This document shows, in pieces, positions 9,719 to 17,960 of a DNA stretch of 64,000 nt. The DNA is from Mycobacterium aquaticum (lineage in GTDB: Bacteria > Actinomycetota > Actinomycetes > Mycobacteriales > Mycobacteriaceae). Below the pieces are notes generated by a model, which made no database searches, was not told where the DNA came from, and was given only the letters and a program-made list of their open reading frames with translations. The stretch is from contig NZ_MVHF01000001.1 in the NCBI RefSeq assembly GCF_002086485.1, positions 368,946 through 432,945 of the forward strand, in the 5' to 3' direction. Both the position numbers and the translations under genes were made by a program. Position 1 is the first letter of the stretch, and each line of letters starts with the position of its first letter.

Positions 9719-10231
9719 ATGCGTGCGTCGAACCAGTTCGCCGACGCGGCGACGGGTGTGGTGTACATCCACGCCTCACCCGCGGCGGTCTGCCCGCATG
9801 TCGAGTGGGCGTTGTCGTCGACCTTGTCGGCGCGGGCGAACCTCAAGTGGACGCCCCAGCCGGCAATGCCGGGGCAGCTACGTGCCGTCACCAATTGGGT
9901 CGGCCCGGTCGGCACCGGAGCGCAGCTGGCCAACGCCCTGCGCTCCTGGTCTGTGCTGCGATTCGAGGTGACCGAGGACCCCAGCGCCGGCGTCGACGGC
10001 CACCGGTGGTGCCACACCCCGCAACTCGGTCTTTGGAGCGGGGCGATGAGCGCCAACGGTGATGTCATGGTCGGCGAGCAGAGGCTGCGCACCCTCATGG
10101 CCGGTGGCGCTGACATGCTCGCCGCCGAACTGGACTCCGTGCTCGGCACGGCCTGGGACGAATCGCTGGAGCCTTACCGCGACGGTGGCGAGACCGGCGA
10201 GGTCAGCTGGCTCAACAGGGGAGTCGGCTGA
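9719..10231 (+). CDS. DUF3145 family protein
   Basis: 170 aa. The actinobacterial DUF3145 pattern is recognised from GVVYIHASPAAVCPHVEWAL near the N-terminus, the LKWTPQPAMPGQLRAV segment and a GHRWCHTPQLGLWSG stretch. ATG 9719 has a strong AAGGAG about 6 nt upstream, which decides it against the in-frame ATG at 9680. Function is not established; as I recall, Rv2256c is the homologue. Convergent with the secreted protein gene 12 nt downstream. Confidence 0.85.
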   Translation: MRASNQFADAATGVVYIHASPAAVCPHVEWALSSTLSARANLKWTPQPAMPGQLRAVTNWVGPVGTGAQLANALRSWSVLRFEVTEDPSAGVDGHRWCHTPQLGLWSGAMSANGDVMVGEQRLRTLMAGGADMLAAELDSVLGTAWDESLEPYRDGGETGEVSWLNRGVG

Positions 10232-10243
10232 GGCAGGCGGTCG

Positions 10244-10771
10244 TCAGCCGCGCTGCCACAGGCAGTAGCCGGTGAGCTTGGCCATGAACAGGTGGTCGCC
10301 GACCTCGAGTGTCAGGGGCACGCCCGGGTCGGCGGCATGGAACTCGGGCGATGACGTCTCGCCGGGGGCCAGGACATCGACAACCTCGGCGCGGCACGCT
10401 GTTTCACCGATCTGCGGAGTTCCGGTCCACACACCGGCGTGCACTTCCGGATTCCGTCGGCCCTGACCGTGCAGGATCAGCTCGGACCCGGTGGTCAGCC
10501 AGCGATCGGATGTGGGATACGGATCGAGGTACGGCTGCCACGCGCCACCAGTGCACTGCAGGAGATCCTTGGCGGTCCCGGTATCTGCGGCAGGCTGGGG
10601 CAGGGCCGTCAGCGCACCGTCGAGATTGTCGGCGCACGCCGAGCCGGCCTGCGGCGGTGGCGGGCCGGGCTCCGGATCGGCGCGGGCCTGGGAGCCTGTG
10701 CCGAGGACGACGACCACGCCGAGCGCGGTGGCCAGCGCACCGGCACGCCCGATGTGCTTGCTTACATCCAT
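10244..10771 (-). CDS. Secreted protein, Rv2253-like
   Basis: 175 aa from ATG 10771. An N-terminal signal peptide (LATALGVVVVLGTGSQARA, cleavage probably near ARA-DPEP) is followed by a proline-rich start and a mature domain with several cysteines (ACADN, LQCTGG, TACRAE, GYCLWQ) that may form two disulfides. By position and type it matches the mycobacterial secreted protein Rv2253 from memory; function unknown. Longer in-frame starts upstream lack any signal-peptide logic. Confidence 0.75.
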   Translation of the reverse strand: MDVSKHIGRAGALATALGVVVVLGTGSQARADPEPGPPPPQAGSACADNLDGALTALPQPAADTGTAKDLLQCTGGAWQPYLDPYPTSDRWLTTGSELILHGQGRRNPEVHAGVWTGTPQIGETACRAEVVDVLAPGETSSPEFHAADPGVPLTLEVGDHLFMAKLTGYCLWQRG

Positions 10772-10851
10772 GAGGCTCCAGACGAATCGATCCGCCAACC
10801 CGTCGAAACGTACCGTGTGCGATCGAGTGCACCGCCGAGAACGCGCGAAAG

Positions 10852-12306
10852 TCAGGCCGTCCGGTAATGCGCCGGATCGGGTTCGGAGAGCATGTCGGTG
10901 AGCGTGGCACGGTCGAACGGCCACAGATCGATGGTGCCGTTGTCGGTGAAGTACCACGAGTTGCAGCCGGTGTTCCACACGGTGGGCCCGAGCGCTTCCG
11001 CCACTGCGGCATTGAACTCGTCGGTCGCCGACTCGGTGACCTCCACTTCGGTCACCTCACCGGCGGCGAGCCGGCGTAGCCACTTCACGATGTAGCGCGC
11101 GGTCAACTCTGCCGAATACTGCAGTGGGATGGAGCCGGTCGGCGAGTTCGGACCGAGGACGGTGAACAGGTTGGGAAATCCCGGGATTGCGGTCATCCGG
11201 TAGGCCCGCGGGCCCTTGACCCAGGCGTCGTCGAGCGTCATTGCGTCGCGGCCGACGATCCGCATCGGCCGCATGTAGTTGTGGGCTTGAAATCCGGTGG
11301 CCAGGACCACGACATCGATGTCATGGTGTTCGCCGGAGGTGGTACGGATACCGGTCGCGGTGAACGCGTCGATGCGATCGGTGACCAGTCTCGCGTTGGG
11401 CCGGGTGATGGCGCGGTAGTAACTGCCCGACACCACCTGCCGCTTGCACAGCGGCTGGTAGTCCGGAGTGAGCTCGGCGCGCAACCGCGGATCCCGGATT
11501 TGGGCCCGCAGACTCCATCTCGCGTAGGACTGCACGAGGGTACGGCGCCAGGACGGCGTGGTGACGATGTCAGCCAGGATGCCCGATGCCCACAGCAACC
11601 TTCGATACGCGGCGTCGTGCAGGGCAGGCCAGCGACGCATCATCCGGGCGAGCACCTTCGGCTGCCGCAGCCCCATCGGAGCCCACAGGATCCACTGCGG
11701 AGATCTGGCGAAATGGGTGATCGCCTCGGCATCGGGCTGCAGGGCCGAAACCACCTGCACGCCGGTCGATCCCGTGCCGATGACCGCGATGCGTCGTCCC
11801 GCGGTGACCACGTCGGGGTCCCAACGGGCAGTGTGCACGATCGGGCCTTGGAAGCTGTCCATGCCCGCGAAATCGGGCACGAACGGATGATGCAGCACCC
11901 CGGTCGCGCAGACCACGACATCGGCGGTCAGTGTGTCACCCGCGCCGGTGGTCACCGACCAGGTGCAATCGGCTGTGTCATAGCGCATCTCGGTGACCTC
12001 GGTGTCGAAGCGGAGATATCGCTGGAACCCGAAGCGCTCGACGACGTCGCGGTGGTATTGCTGAATCTCCGTGCCGCTGGCCCAGAGATGGCCCCAGTCA
12101 GGCTTGGGGGCGAACGAGAACTGGTAGATCTGCGACGGGACGTCACAGGTGAGGCCGGGATAGCGGTTCCAGTGCCAGACCCCGCCGACGTCAGATCCTT
12201 TTTCCAGAATCGTCAAATTGGTGAAGCCTGCTTGGGTGAACGTGTACGCCGTGGCGATCCCGGCCATCCCCGCGCCCACGATGACGATCCGAAGCTCGCG
12301 GTTCAT
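10852..12306 (-). CDS. Flavin-containing / Baeyer-Villiger-type monooxygenase
   Basis: 484 aa. The FAD Rossmann motif IVIVGAGMAGIATAYTF, the NADPH motif IAVIGTGSTGVQVV and between them FQGPIVHTARWD, the FxGxxxHTxxW(P/D) fingerprint of class B flavoprotein monooxygenases, define the family. It should insert one O2 atom into a ketone or heteroatom substrate using NADPH. Third gene of a tightly packed operon: its ATG overlaps the patatin stop (ATGA at 12306-12303), suggesting modification of a lipid-derived ketone, but the substrate cannot be read from sequence. Confidence 0.85.
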   Translation of the reverse strand: MNRELRIVIVGAGMAGIATAYTFTQAGFTNLTILEKGSDVGGVWHWNRYPGLTCDVPSQIYQFSFAPKPDWGHLWASGTEIQQYHRDVVERFGFQRYLRFDTEVTEMRYDTADCTWSVTTGAGDTLTADVVVCATGVLHHPFVPDFAGMDSFQGPIVHTARWDPDVVTAGRRIAVIGTGSTGVQVVSALQPDAEAITHFARSPQWILWAPMGLRQPKVLARMMRRWPALHDAAYRRLLWASGILADIVTTPSWRRTLVQSYARWSLRAQIRDPRLRAELTPDYQPLCKRQVVSGSYYRAITRPNARLVTDRIDAFTATGIRTTSGEHHDIDVVVLATGFQAHNYMRPMRIVGRDAMTLDDAWVKGPRAYRMTAIPGFPNLFTVLGPNSPTGSIPLQYSAELTARYIVKWLRRLAAGEVTEVEVTESATDEFNAAVAEALGPTVWNTGCNSWYFTDNGTIDLWPFDRATLTDMLSEPDPAHYRTA

Positions 12307-13229
12307 CGGACCTCCTCACTGACGGCCAGCGCCCGTTCGACCGTGGCCGGCGCGGTGCGCAGTGCCGCGTCGAAAGCCGCACGGCGACGGTCGCGCCGCA
12401 TGAAGTGTGCGCCCAGCCCGGCGAGGTCGGCATGATCTGGGCGAATGACCACCACCTGTGTGCCGCGTGCCCGCACGGCAGCGACCTCGCGGTCGAGCCC
12501 TTGCGACATCGGCCTGCGCAACAGCAATTCCTCCAAGAATCCGCCGAAACCCGGTGCCCGGCAGCCACGCTCGGAGGACATCGGGGCGATGACGTAGATG
12601 AGGTCGGCCTCGTCGCGGCCGATCAGGTCGACCGATGCGGTCGACGCGGCACCGCCGTCGACGAAGTGCCGGCCGCCGATGGTGACCGGCGGCATCCAGC
12701 CCGGGATGGCCCAGGATGCGCGCAGCGCCTCGCCAGGTTCTGCGTGTGTTGCGCCAGGGGAGCCGAACGCGACACGTTCCCCCCGTCGGTAGTCGAAGGC
12801 GACCATGCGTACCCCCGGATGCGGCCACCCGGACGTGCCGGTGAAGCCGTCGGCCAGGCGTTGCAGCCAGCTCGCGTCGCCGCGCCCAACTGGCGCCACG
12901 CCTGTCGCCGCGGCGAGCCCCCGCTGGGTGCGGAGCAGTCGCGGATTGAGGAACCCCGGCAACGGGATCGGCGGGAAGCTGCCCGGGGTGTCGGCGATGT
13001 GGCGGCGCAATCGCTCGTCGGTGCTGGTGCCCAGGTGCATCGCAACGAGGTCGTCCACCGATGCGCCGCCGCCGAGCATCGTGACGAGCTCGGCGCCCGC
13101 CGACGTGCCCTGCAACACCGAGGCGGTGGCGGGATCCCAGCCGGTCTGCTCGACGAGCGCGTGCAGAGCGGCGACAGTCCAGGCCCCGCCGATGGTGCCG
13201 CCGCAGCCGATGACCAGTGCGGTGCTCAT
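12303..13229 (-). CDS. Patatin-like phospholipase
   Basis: 308 aa from ATG 13229. Glycine-rich oxyanion loop GCGGTIGGAW, nucleophile elbow GTSAG and a DGG motif (FVDGGAASTASVD) form the patatin Ser-Asp dyad. It probably cleaves acyl esters of lipids. Its start overlaps the SDR stop and its stop overlaps the monooxygenase start, both as ATGA, so the three genes are translationally coupled. Confidence 0.87.
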   Translation of the reverse strand: MSTALVIGCGGTIGGAWTVAALHALVEQTGWDPATASVLQGTSAGAELVTMLGGGASVDDLVAMHLGTSTDERLRRHIADTPGSFPPIPLPGFLNPRLLRTQRGLAAATGVAPVGRGDASWLQRLADGFTGTSGWPHPGVRMVAFDYRRGERVAFGSPGATHAEPGEALRASWAIPGWMPPVTIGGRHFVDGGAASTASVDLIGRDEADLIYVIAPMSSERGCRAPGFGGFLEELLLRRPMSQGLDREVAAVRARGTQVVVIRPDHADLAGLGAHFMRRDRRRAAFDAALRTAPATVERALAVSEEVR

Positions 13230-14110
13230 CGTGCCACCTTCGAATCTGCTTGGCCGGCATGAGCTTTCGTCTGTCGGTCGAGTCGCTGCAGATAATCTGC
13301 GCGTCCGGCTGCGTCGATCGCCGTGAGGGCGCGGCGGTCGTCGATCCTGGAACGTACTGCGCGTTCGATGAATTCGGGGACCAATGCGTCGACGAGTGCC
13401 CACCCGGGGGCCACCCAGGCGGGCACCGACGTACGTGCGGCCCGCGTGCGCAGCGTGCGCAGGATGGCGCGGGCGACGTCGTCGGGATCCACTGTCGGCA
13501 ACCCGCCGCCGAGTTGGACGCCCGAGGACAACTCGGTGCGTACGGCCGAGGGCAGCACCGCCGACACCGTGACGCCGGTTCCCGCGTACTCGCGACGCGC
13601 GGCGAGCGAGGCGCCGAGCGCGGCGAACTTGCTGGCGTTGTAGGTCACCATGCCGGGGATCGGGATCATGCCTGCCATCGATGCGACGTTCACGATGTGC
13701 CCGGCGCCCTGGCCGATCATGGTCGGCACCACCGCGCGCAGACCGTTGAGCACGCCGCGAACGTTCACGTCGAGAATCAGGTCGGTGGTGGGCTCGGGTT
13801 CGGCTTCGAACGCGCCCAGCGGCATCACGCCCGCGTTGTTGACCAGGATGTCGATGCGGCCTTCGGCGTCGAGCACCTCGGCGATGAACCGGTCCCACGA
13901 CGAGCGGTCGGTGACATCGAGGTGGGCACTGCGACAGCGCCGCATGCCCGCGGCCGTCGCCGCGGCGACGTCGGCATCCACGTCGCCGATCCACACCGTG
14001 GCGCCGGCGGCCGAGAACAGTTCGGCGGTCTTGGCGCCGATACCGCGCGCACCGCCGGTGATGACGGCCACGGATCCGGCCACCGATGGGTTCTTCCAGG
14101 AAAACTGCAC
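13226..14110 (-). CDS. Short-chain dehydrogenase/reductase, first gene of the monooxygenase operon
   Basis: 294 aa. TGGARGIG cofactor motif, acidic residue at the end of beta 2 (IGDVDAD, favouring NAD), NNAG, and YNASK with catalytic Tyr/Lys. The C-terminal extension of about 40 residues is longer than in a minimal SDR. Likely oxidises an alcohol to the ketone used by the downstream Baeyer-Villiger-type enzyme, an inference from gene order. It is read divergently from a TetR gene across a 106 bp gap holding a palindrome. Confidence 0.87.
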   Translation of the reverse strand: MQFSWKNPSVAGSVAVITGGARGIGAKTAELFSAAGATVWIGDVDADVAAATAAGMRRCRSAHLDVTDRSSWDRFIAEVLDAEGRIDILVNNAGVMPLGAFEAEPEPTTDLILDVNVRGVLNGLRAVVPTMIGQGAGHIVNVASMAGMIPIPGMVTYNASKFAALGASLAARREYAGTGVTVSAVLPSAVRTELSSGVQLGGGLPTVDPDDVARAILRTLRTRAARTSVPAWVAPGWALVDALVPEFIERAVRSRIDDRRALTAIDAAGRADYLQRLDRQTKAHAGQADSKVAR

Positions 14111-14165
14111 GTCATGCCTCCCGATGGGTCACCTCACGAGCATTCAAATACTGACGGTATCCGAA

Positions 14166-14176
14166 TACTCTGAGTA
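14166..14176. promoter_or_regulatory. Candidate TetR operator in the SDR/TetR divergent gap
   Basis: TACTCTGAGTA is a perfect palindrome (5 bp arms, 1 nt centre) in an AT-rich stretch between the divergent SDR operon and tetR gene. Related GAATAC/GTATCC half-elements flank it (GGTATCCGAATAC just upstream, TTCAATACC downstream). It is placed where a TetR dimer would repress both directions. Confidence 0.45.
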
Positions 14177-14216
14177 AATTCAATACCCGGAGTTCACCTC
14201 GAACTATCATCAGCGC

Positions 14217-14861
14217 ATGCCGCGGCTGACCAGGGCGCAACGCCAGGAACGGACGCGGGCCGAGCTGTTGCAGGCCGCCAAGCATCGCTTCCTGCGCCAC
14301 GGGTACGCCGCCACCAGCCTCGACGACATCGCCGACGATGCGGGCTTCTCGAAGGGCGCGGTGTATTCGAACTTCGGCAGCAAGCCCAACCTCTGCCGCG
14401 AGGTGCTTGAGCTCATTCACCGCGAGAAGTTCGACGAGATGGCCCAACTCGCCACCTCCGACGACGAACTGGACGCTCGGGTAGCCGCTGTCAGCGCGTG
14501 GCTGGAGCGGACCGCCGGTGATGTCGGCTGGACCATGCTCGAACTCGAATTCGTGGTGCTCTCACGCAACAACCCCGAACTCGGGGAGATGATCACGGCG
14601 CTGCGCAACGAAGCGGCGACGATGATCGTCGAAGTGCTGCAATCGATGTCGGCCAAGCTCGGATTCACCGAGGAGCAGCTGGCGGGCAGCGACGTAGCGG
14701 CCAGCCTCGAGGACCTCGGCAATCTTCTGCTCAGTGCCGGTATCGGGCTGGGGATTCAGCGTGCTGTCGATCCGTCCGTCCCGACGCGGCCCATGACCGA
14801 CGCGTTCGGTCACCTCGCCAAACTGCTGGCCGTGATGGGCTCGTCGCAGGGCGCGGACTAG
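14217..14861 (+). CDS. TetR-family transcriptional regulator
   Basis: 214 aa. N-terminal HTH reads RTRAELLQAAKHRFLRHGYA and TSLDDIADDAGFSKGAVYSN, standard TetR helices 1-3. The C-terminal ligand domain is unassigned. Divergent from the SDR-patatin-monooxygenase operon, so it is the likely local repressor. Its last 4 nt overlap the convergent diacylglycerol kinase gene. Confidence 0.9.
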   Translation: MPRLTRAQRQERTRAELLQAAKHRFLRHGYAATSLDDIADDAGFSKGAVYSNFGSKPNLCREVLELIHREKFDEMAQLATSDDELDARVAAVSAWLERTAGDVGWTMLELEFVVLSRNNPELGEMITALRNEAATMIVEVLQSMSAKLGFTEEQLAGSDVAASLEDLGNLLLSAGIGLGIQRAVDPSVPTRPMTDAFGHLAKLLAVMGSSQGAD

Positions 14862-15757
14862 GGCACGAGAATCTGCAGTGCCTGCGGTACCGCGGATACC
14901 GTGACCGGTAGCGCCGCCGCGAAATCCCCGTCGGCGTAGGCGTTGATGCCGGGGCAGTCGACGTGCACCGTCGCGGCCCGCTTGGTGGTGATCTCGGGCA
15001 GGTTGACGTGCGTGCCCTTGAATACCGTGGGAAACAAGCGAATCAGCTTGGTACGCGAGGCCGAATGGGCCATGGTGATGTCGAGCAAGCCGTCGGAGTG
15101 GTCGGCGCCCGGGCAGATCAGCATGCCGCCGCCGTAACTGCGGGTATTGCCGAACGCCGCCAGGGTCAGATCGGTGGTGACCTCGGGCCCGTCGTCGAAC
15201 GCCAACCGGAACGGCAGCAGCCGCAGTTTCGACAATTCGGCGACCATGGCCACGTTGTAGCGCATCCGGCCGTGTGGCCAGCTCATGCGGTTGGTGCGAT
15301 CGCTGACCAGCGAGTCGAACCCGGCAGCCATCACGGTGCCGAACCACTTCACGACGCCGGACCCGTCGACGATGCGGCCCAGGTCGACGGTCTCGGTGCG
15401 GCCGGCGACGATCACATCGGCAGCGGCTTCGGGATCGCCTGTGGGCAGGCCGAATTCGCGGGCGTGATCGTTCCCGGTGCCGGCCGGGACAATGCCGAGC
15501 GGCACGCTGCCCTGGGCCAACTCCTGCAGAGCCAGCGAGATCACGCCGTCCCCGCCGACCACCACGAGCGCGTCGGTGCCGGTATCGAGCGCGTCGCGGA
15601 CCAGGCGGCGGGCGTGATCGGCATCGGTGCCCACGATGGCGCACACATCAAGGCCTTGCCGCTGAAACCGGGCGACGGCACGTTCCGCGGCATGCGGCGC
15701 GTTGCCATGCCCGGACAGCGGATTGGTCAGCACCGTGACGTGGGCCAGCGTGCGCAT
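14858..15757 (-). CDS. Diacylglycerol/lipid kinase
   Basis: 299 aa from ATG 15757. DAGK catalytic domain with VVVGGDGVISLALQEL (GGDG nucleotide loop) and GIVPAGTGNDHAREFGLP (GTGND), then a C-terminal beta-sandwich with GGGMLICPGADHSDGLLD. Homologue from memory is Rv2252, a diacylglycerol kinase linked to phosphatidylinositol mannoside metabolism. The start overlaps the stop of the FAD oxidoreductase gene as TGATG (1 nt), so the two are coupled, as for Rv2251-Rv2252. Confidence 0.9.
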   Translation of the reverse strand: MRTLAHVTVLTNPLSGHGNAPHAAERAVARFQRQGLDVCAIVGTDADHARRLVRDALDTGTDALVVVGGDGVISLALQELAQGSVPLGIVPAGTGNDHAREFGLPTGDPEAAADVIVAGRTETVDLGRIVDGSGVVKWFGTVMAAGFDSLVSDRTNRMSWPHGRMRYNVAMVAELSKLRLLPFRLAFDDGPEVTTDLTLAAFGNTRSYGGGMLICPGADHSDGLLDITMAHSASRTKLIRLFPTVFKGTHVNLPEITTKRAATVHVDCPGINAYADGDFAAALPVTVSAVPQALQILVP

Positions 15758-17358
15758 CACGGAATCAGCTTGCCCGGGTTGAGGATTCCGTCCGGATCCA
15801 GCGTGCTCTTCACGGCCCGCAGCACCTCGACGCCGAGACCGCCGATCTCGGCTCCCATCCACGGCCGGTGATCAGCACCGACCGCGTGATGGTGGGTGAT
15901 GGTGCCGCCGGTACGCACCATGGCATCACTGGCCGCGGCTTTCGCGGCCCGCCACTGTTCGATCGGATCGTCGTGCTGGGCGGCGACGACCGTGAAATAC
16001 AGGGAGGCTCCGGTGGGGTAGACGTGCGATATGTGGCACATCACCAGAGCCGGCGCCAGCGCGGTCGTCAAGGCTTCGGTGACTGCGGCTTTCAACGCCG
16101 CGACATTCGACCAGTTGGTCGCGGTCTCCAGCGTCTCGCACAGCGCACCGGCGGACAGCAGGGAATCCCGCAGGTATGGCGCGCCGAACCGGCCGTGCTC
16201 CCAGGCTCGGGCCGGCGCCTCGCCCAGTGACGTCCCGCCGTGTTGTGCCAACAGTGCGCGGGTCTCGGCATGACGGCTCTCGGCATGGGCCGCGGTGCCC
16301 TCGAACACCGTGATGGCCAGGCAGCCGCCGGTAATGCTCTGCTCGCCAATGCTTCCCGTGGTGGCCAGGTTGACGCCCGTCTCCACTTCGTCGGACAACC
16401 GGATCACGGTCGGACCGGTTCCGGTCTGGGTGACGGCGCGCAGCGCGGCCGCTCCTGCGGCGAAATCGGGAAACGACCACGCCTCATAGCGGGTGGACTC
16501 GGGAACAGGGTGGACCCGCACCCGCACCCTGGTGATGATCCCGAACACGCCTTCCGAGCCGACGATGAGTTGGCGCAGATCCGGTCCGGCTGCAGACGCG
16601 GGGGCACGCCCGAGGTCGAGCACGCCGACCGGCGTCACCGCCCGCACCCCGCGGACCATGTCGTCGAATCGGCCGTAGCCGGCCGAGTCCTGACCCGAGG
16701 AGCGGGTCGCGGCGAACCCGCCGATGCTCGCGAACTGGAAGCTCTGGGGAAAGTGGCCGAGCGAGAAGCCCTGTGCGCCGAGCAGTCGCTCCGCATCCGG
16801 GCCGGTGACGCCGGCTTCCAACTCGGCCTCGCCGGACACTTCGTCGAGGCTGATCAACCGGTTCAGGCGGCGCAGATCGAGTGTGATGACGGCGGTGAAA
16901 TCACCGCGGATCGGATCCAGCCCGCCGACCACGCTGGTGCCGCCGCCGAACGGGACGACCGCGATGCGCTGGGTTGAACAGTAGGCGAGAAGCTCGGCGA
17001 TTTCGTCCTCGGAGCCGGGCAGCAGCACAGCGTCGGGGGCGTCCTGGGCTTCGGAATCCTTGCGCCGCAACAGATCCAGAGTTGACTTTCCGCCGGCGTG
17101 CAGCAGCCGTGACGTGTCTTCGGTGGTGCAGTACGCCGCGCCGACGATCGCCGCCAGCGCGGCGCGGTGCGCCTCGTCGAGCGTCGACGGCCGGAGCCGG
17201 ACCTGCTCGGCGGTGACCTCGGCGACCTGGGTCTCGGCGACGCCGAGGGCCTGGTGCAACAGTGCCCGGATTCCGTCGGACAGCGGTTTGGCCGCCTGGG
17301 GGTCGCCCCAGGCATTCCATTTCATCGGGGGCAGGAGCTGCTCAGCCGGGCGCGTCAT
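15757..17358 (-). CDS. FAD-binding oxidoreductase, alkyldihydroxyacetonephosphate synthase-like
   Basis: 533 aa. A PCMH/VAO-type FAD-binding domain (VVPFGGGTSVVGGLDP, GGFAATRSSGQDSAGYGRFDDMV in pieces) is followed by a cap domain and a C-terminal TITHHHAVGADHRPWM, the triple-His segment seen in alkyl-DHAP synthases, ending STLDPDGILNPGKLIP. In eukaryotes this family builds ether lipids; the mycobacterial role is unproved. Coupled to the downstream lipid kinase and divergent from a TetR gene with only 17 nt between starts. Confidence 0.85.
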   Translation of the reverse strand: MTRPAEQLLPPMKWNAWGDPQAAKPLSDGIRALLHQALGVAETQVAEVTAEQVRLRPSTLDEAHRAALAAIVGAAYCTTEDTSRLLHAGGKSTLDLLRRKDSEAQDAPDAVLLPGSEDEIAELLAYCSTQRIAVVPFGGGTSVVGGLDPIRGDFTAVITLDLRRLNRLISLDEVSGEAELEAGVTGPDAERLLGAQGFSLGHFPQSFQFASIGGFAATRSSGQDSAGYGRFDDMVRGVRAVTPVGVLDLGRAPASAAGPDLRQLIVGSEGVFGIITRVRVRVHPVPESTRYEAWSFPDFAAGAAALRAVTQTGTGPTVIRLSDEVETGVNLATTGSIGEQSITGGCLAITVFEGTAAHAESRHAETRALLAQHGGTSLGEAPARAWEHGRFGAPYLRDSLLSAGALCETLETATNWSNVAALKAAVTEALTTALAPALVMCHISHVYPTGASLYFTVVAAQHDDPIEQWRAAKAAASDAMVRTGGTITHHHAVGADHRPWMGAEIGGLGVEVLRAVKSTLDPDGILNPGKLIP

Positions 17359-17375
17359 GCGTTACAGTATTACAC

Positions 17376-17960
17376 ATGATGTCAATCAGTAACGACGGAG
17401 CGGGCGGGGCTCTCGGGGACCGGATCCTCGATGCGGCCGCCAGCTGCGTACTCGCTTACGGCATCGACCGGGTCACCTTGGCCGAAATCGCCCGCCGCGC
17501 CGGCGTCAGCCGACCGACCGTCTACCGCCGCTTCCCTGATACCCGCTCGATCCTGGCTGCCCTGCTCACCGCGCGGATCGTGCACGTGCTCGACGACGTC
17601 GACAGCACGGGACCCGGGCGAGAGCCGTTGGTGGCGCGGATCGTGCAGGTCGCGCAGCGTCTGCGGCACGACGAGGTGATCATGGCGGTGCTGCACACCG
17701 CACCGGAGCTGGCCATGGTGTACATCGCCGAGCGACTGGGCACCAGTCAACAGATCCTGATCGACGCGGTGGCCGGAGAGCTCAAACTCGCACAAGAAGA
17801 CGGCAGCGTACGCGGAGGCGACCCACGCCAACTCGCCACCATGTGCCTGCTGATCACGCAGTCGGCGATCCAGTCGGCGCAGATGGTCGAGCCGATCCTG
17901 GACGCCGACGCGCTCGCGCGTGAACTGACCCTCGCACTGAACGGATACCTTGCACCATGA
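17376..17960 (+). CDS. TetR-family regulator upstream of glpD
   Basis: 194 aa from ATG 17376 (a second ATG follows at 17379). HTH: ILDAAASCVLAYGIDRVTLA and EIARRAGVSRPTVYRRF. Its TGA overlaps the glpD start as ATGA, so regulator and dehydrogenase are co-translated, and it is divergent from the FAD oxidoreductase-lipid kinase operon. The direct repeat TTACAGTATTACA just before the start could be part of its binding region, but that is weak. As I recall, Rv2250c is the homologue. Confidence 0.88.
   Translation: MMSISNDGAGGALGDRILDAAASCVLAYGIDRVTLAEIARRAGVSRPTVYRRFPDTRSILAALLTARIVHVLDDVDSTGPGREPLVARIVQVAQRLRHDEVIMAVLHTAPELAMVYIAERLGTSQQILIDAVAGELKLAQEDGSVRGGDPRQLATMCLLITQSAIQSAQMVEPILDADALARELTLALNGYLAP

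Noticed and set aside
17359..17375. TTACA direct repeats as a TetR operator
   Set aside because: No inverted symmetry and very short; mentioned only as a weak possibility.
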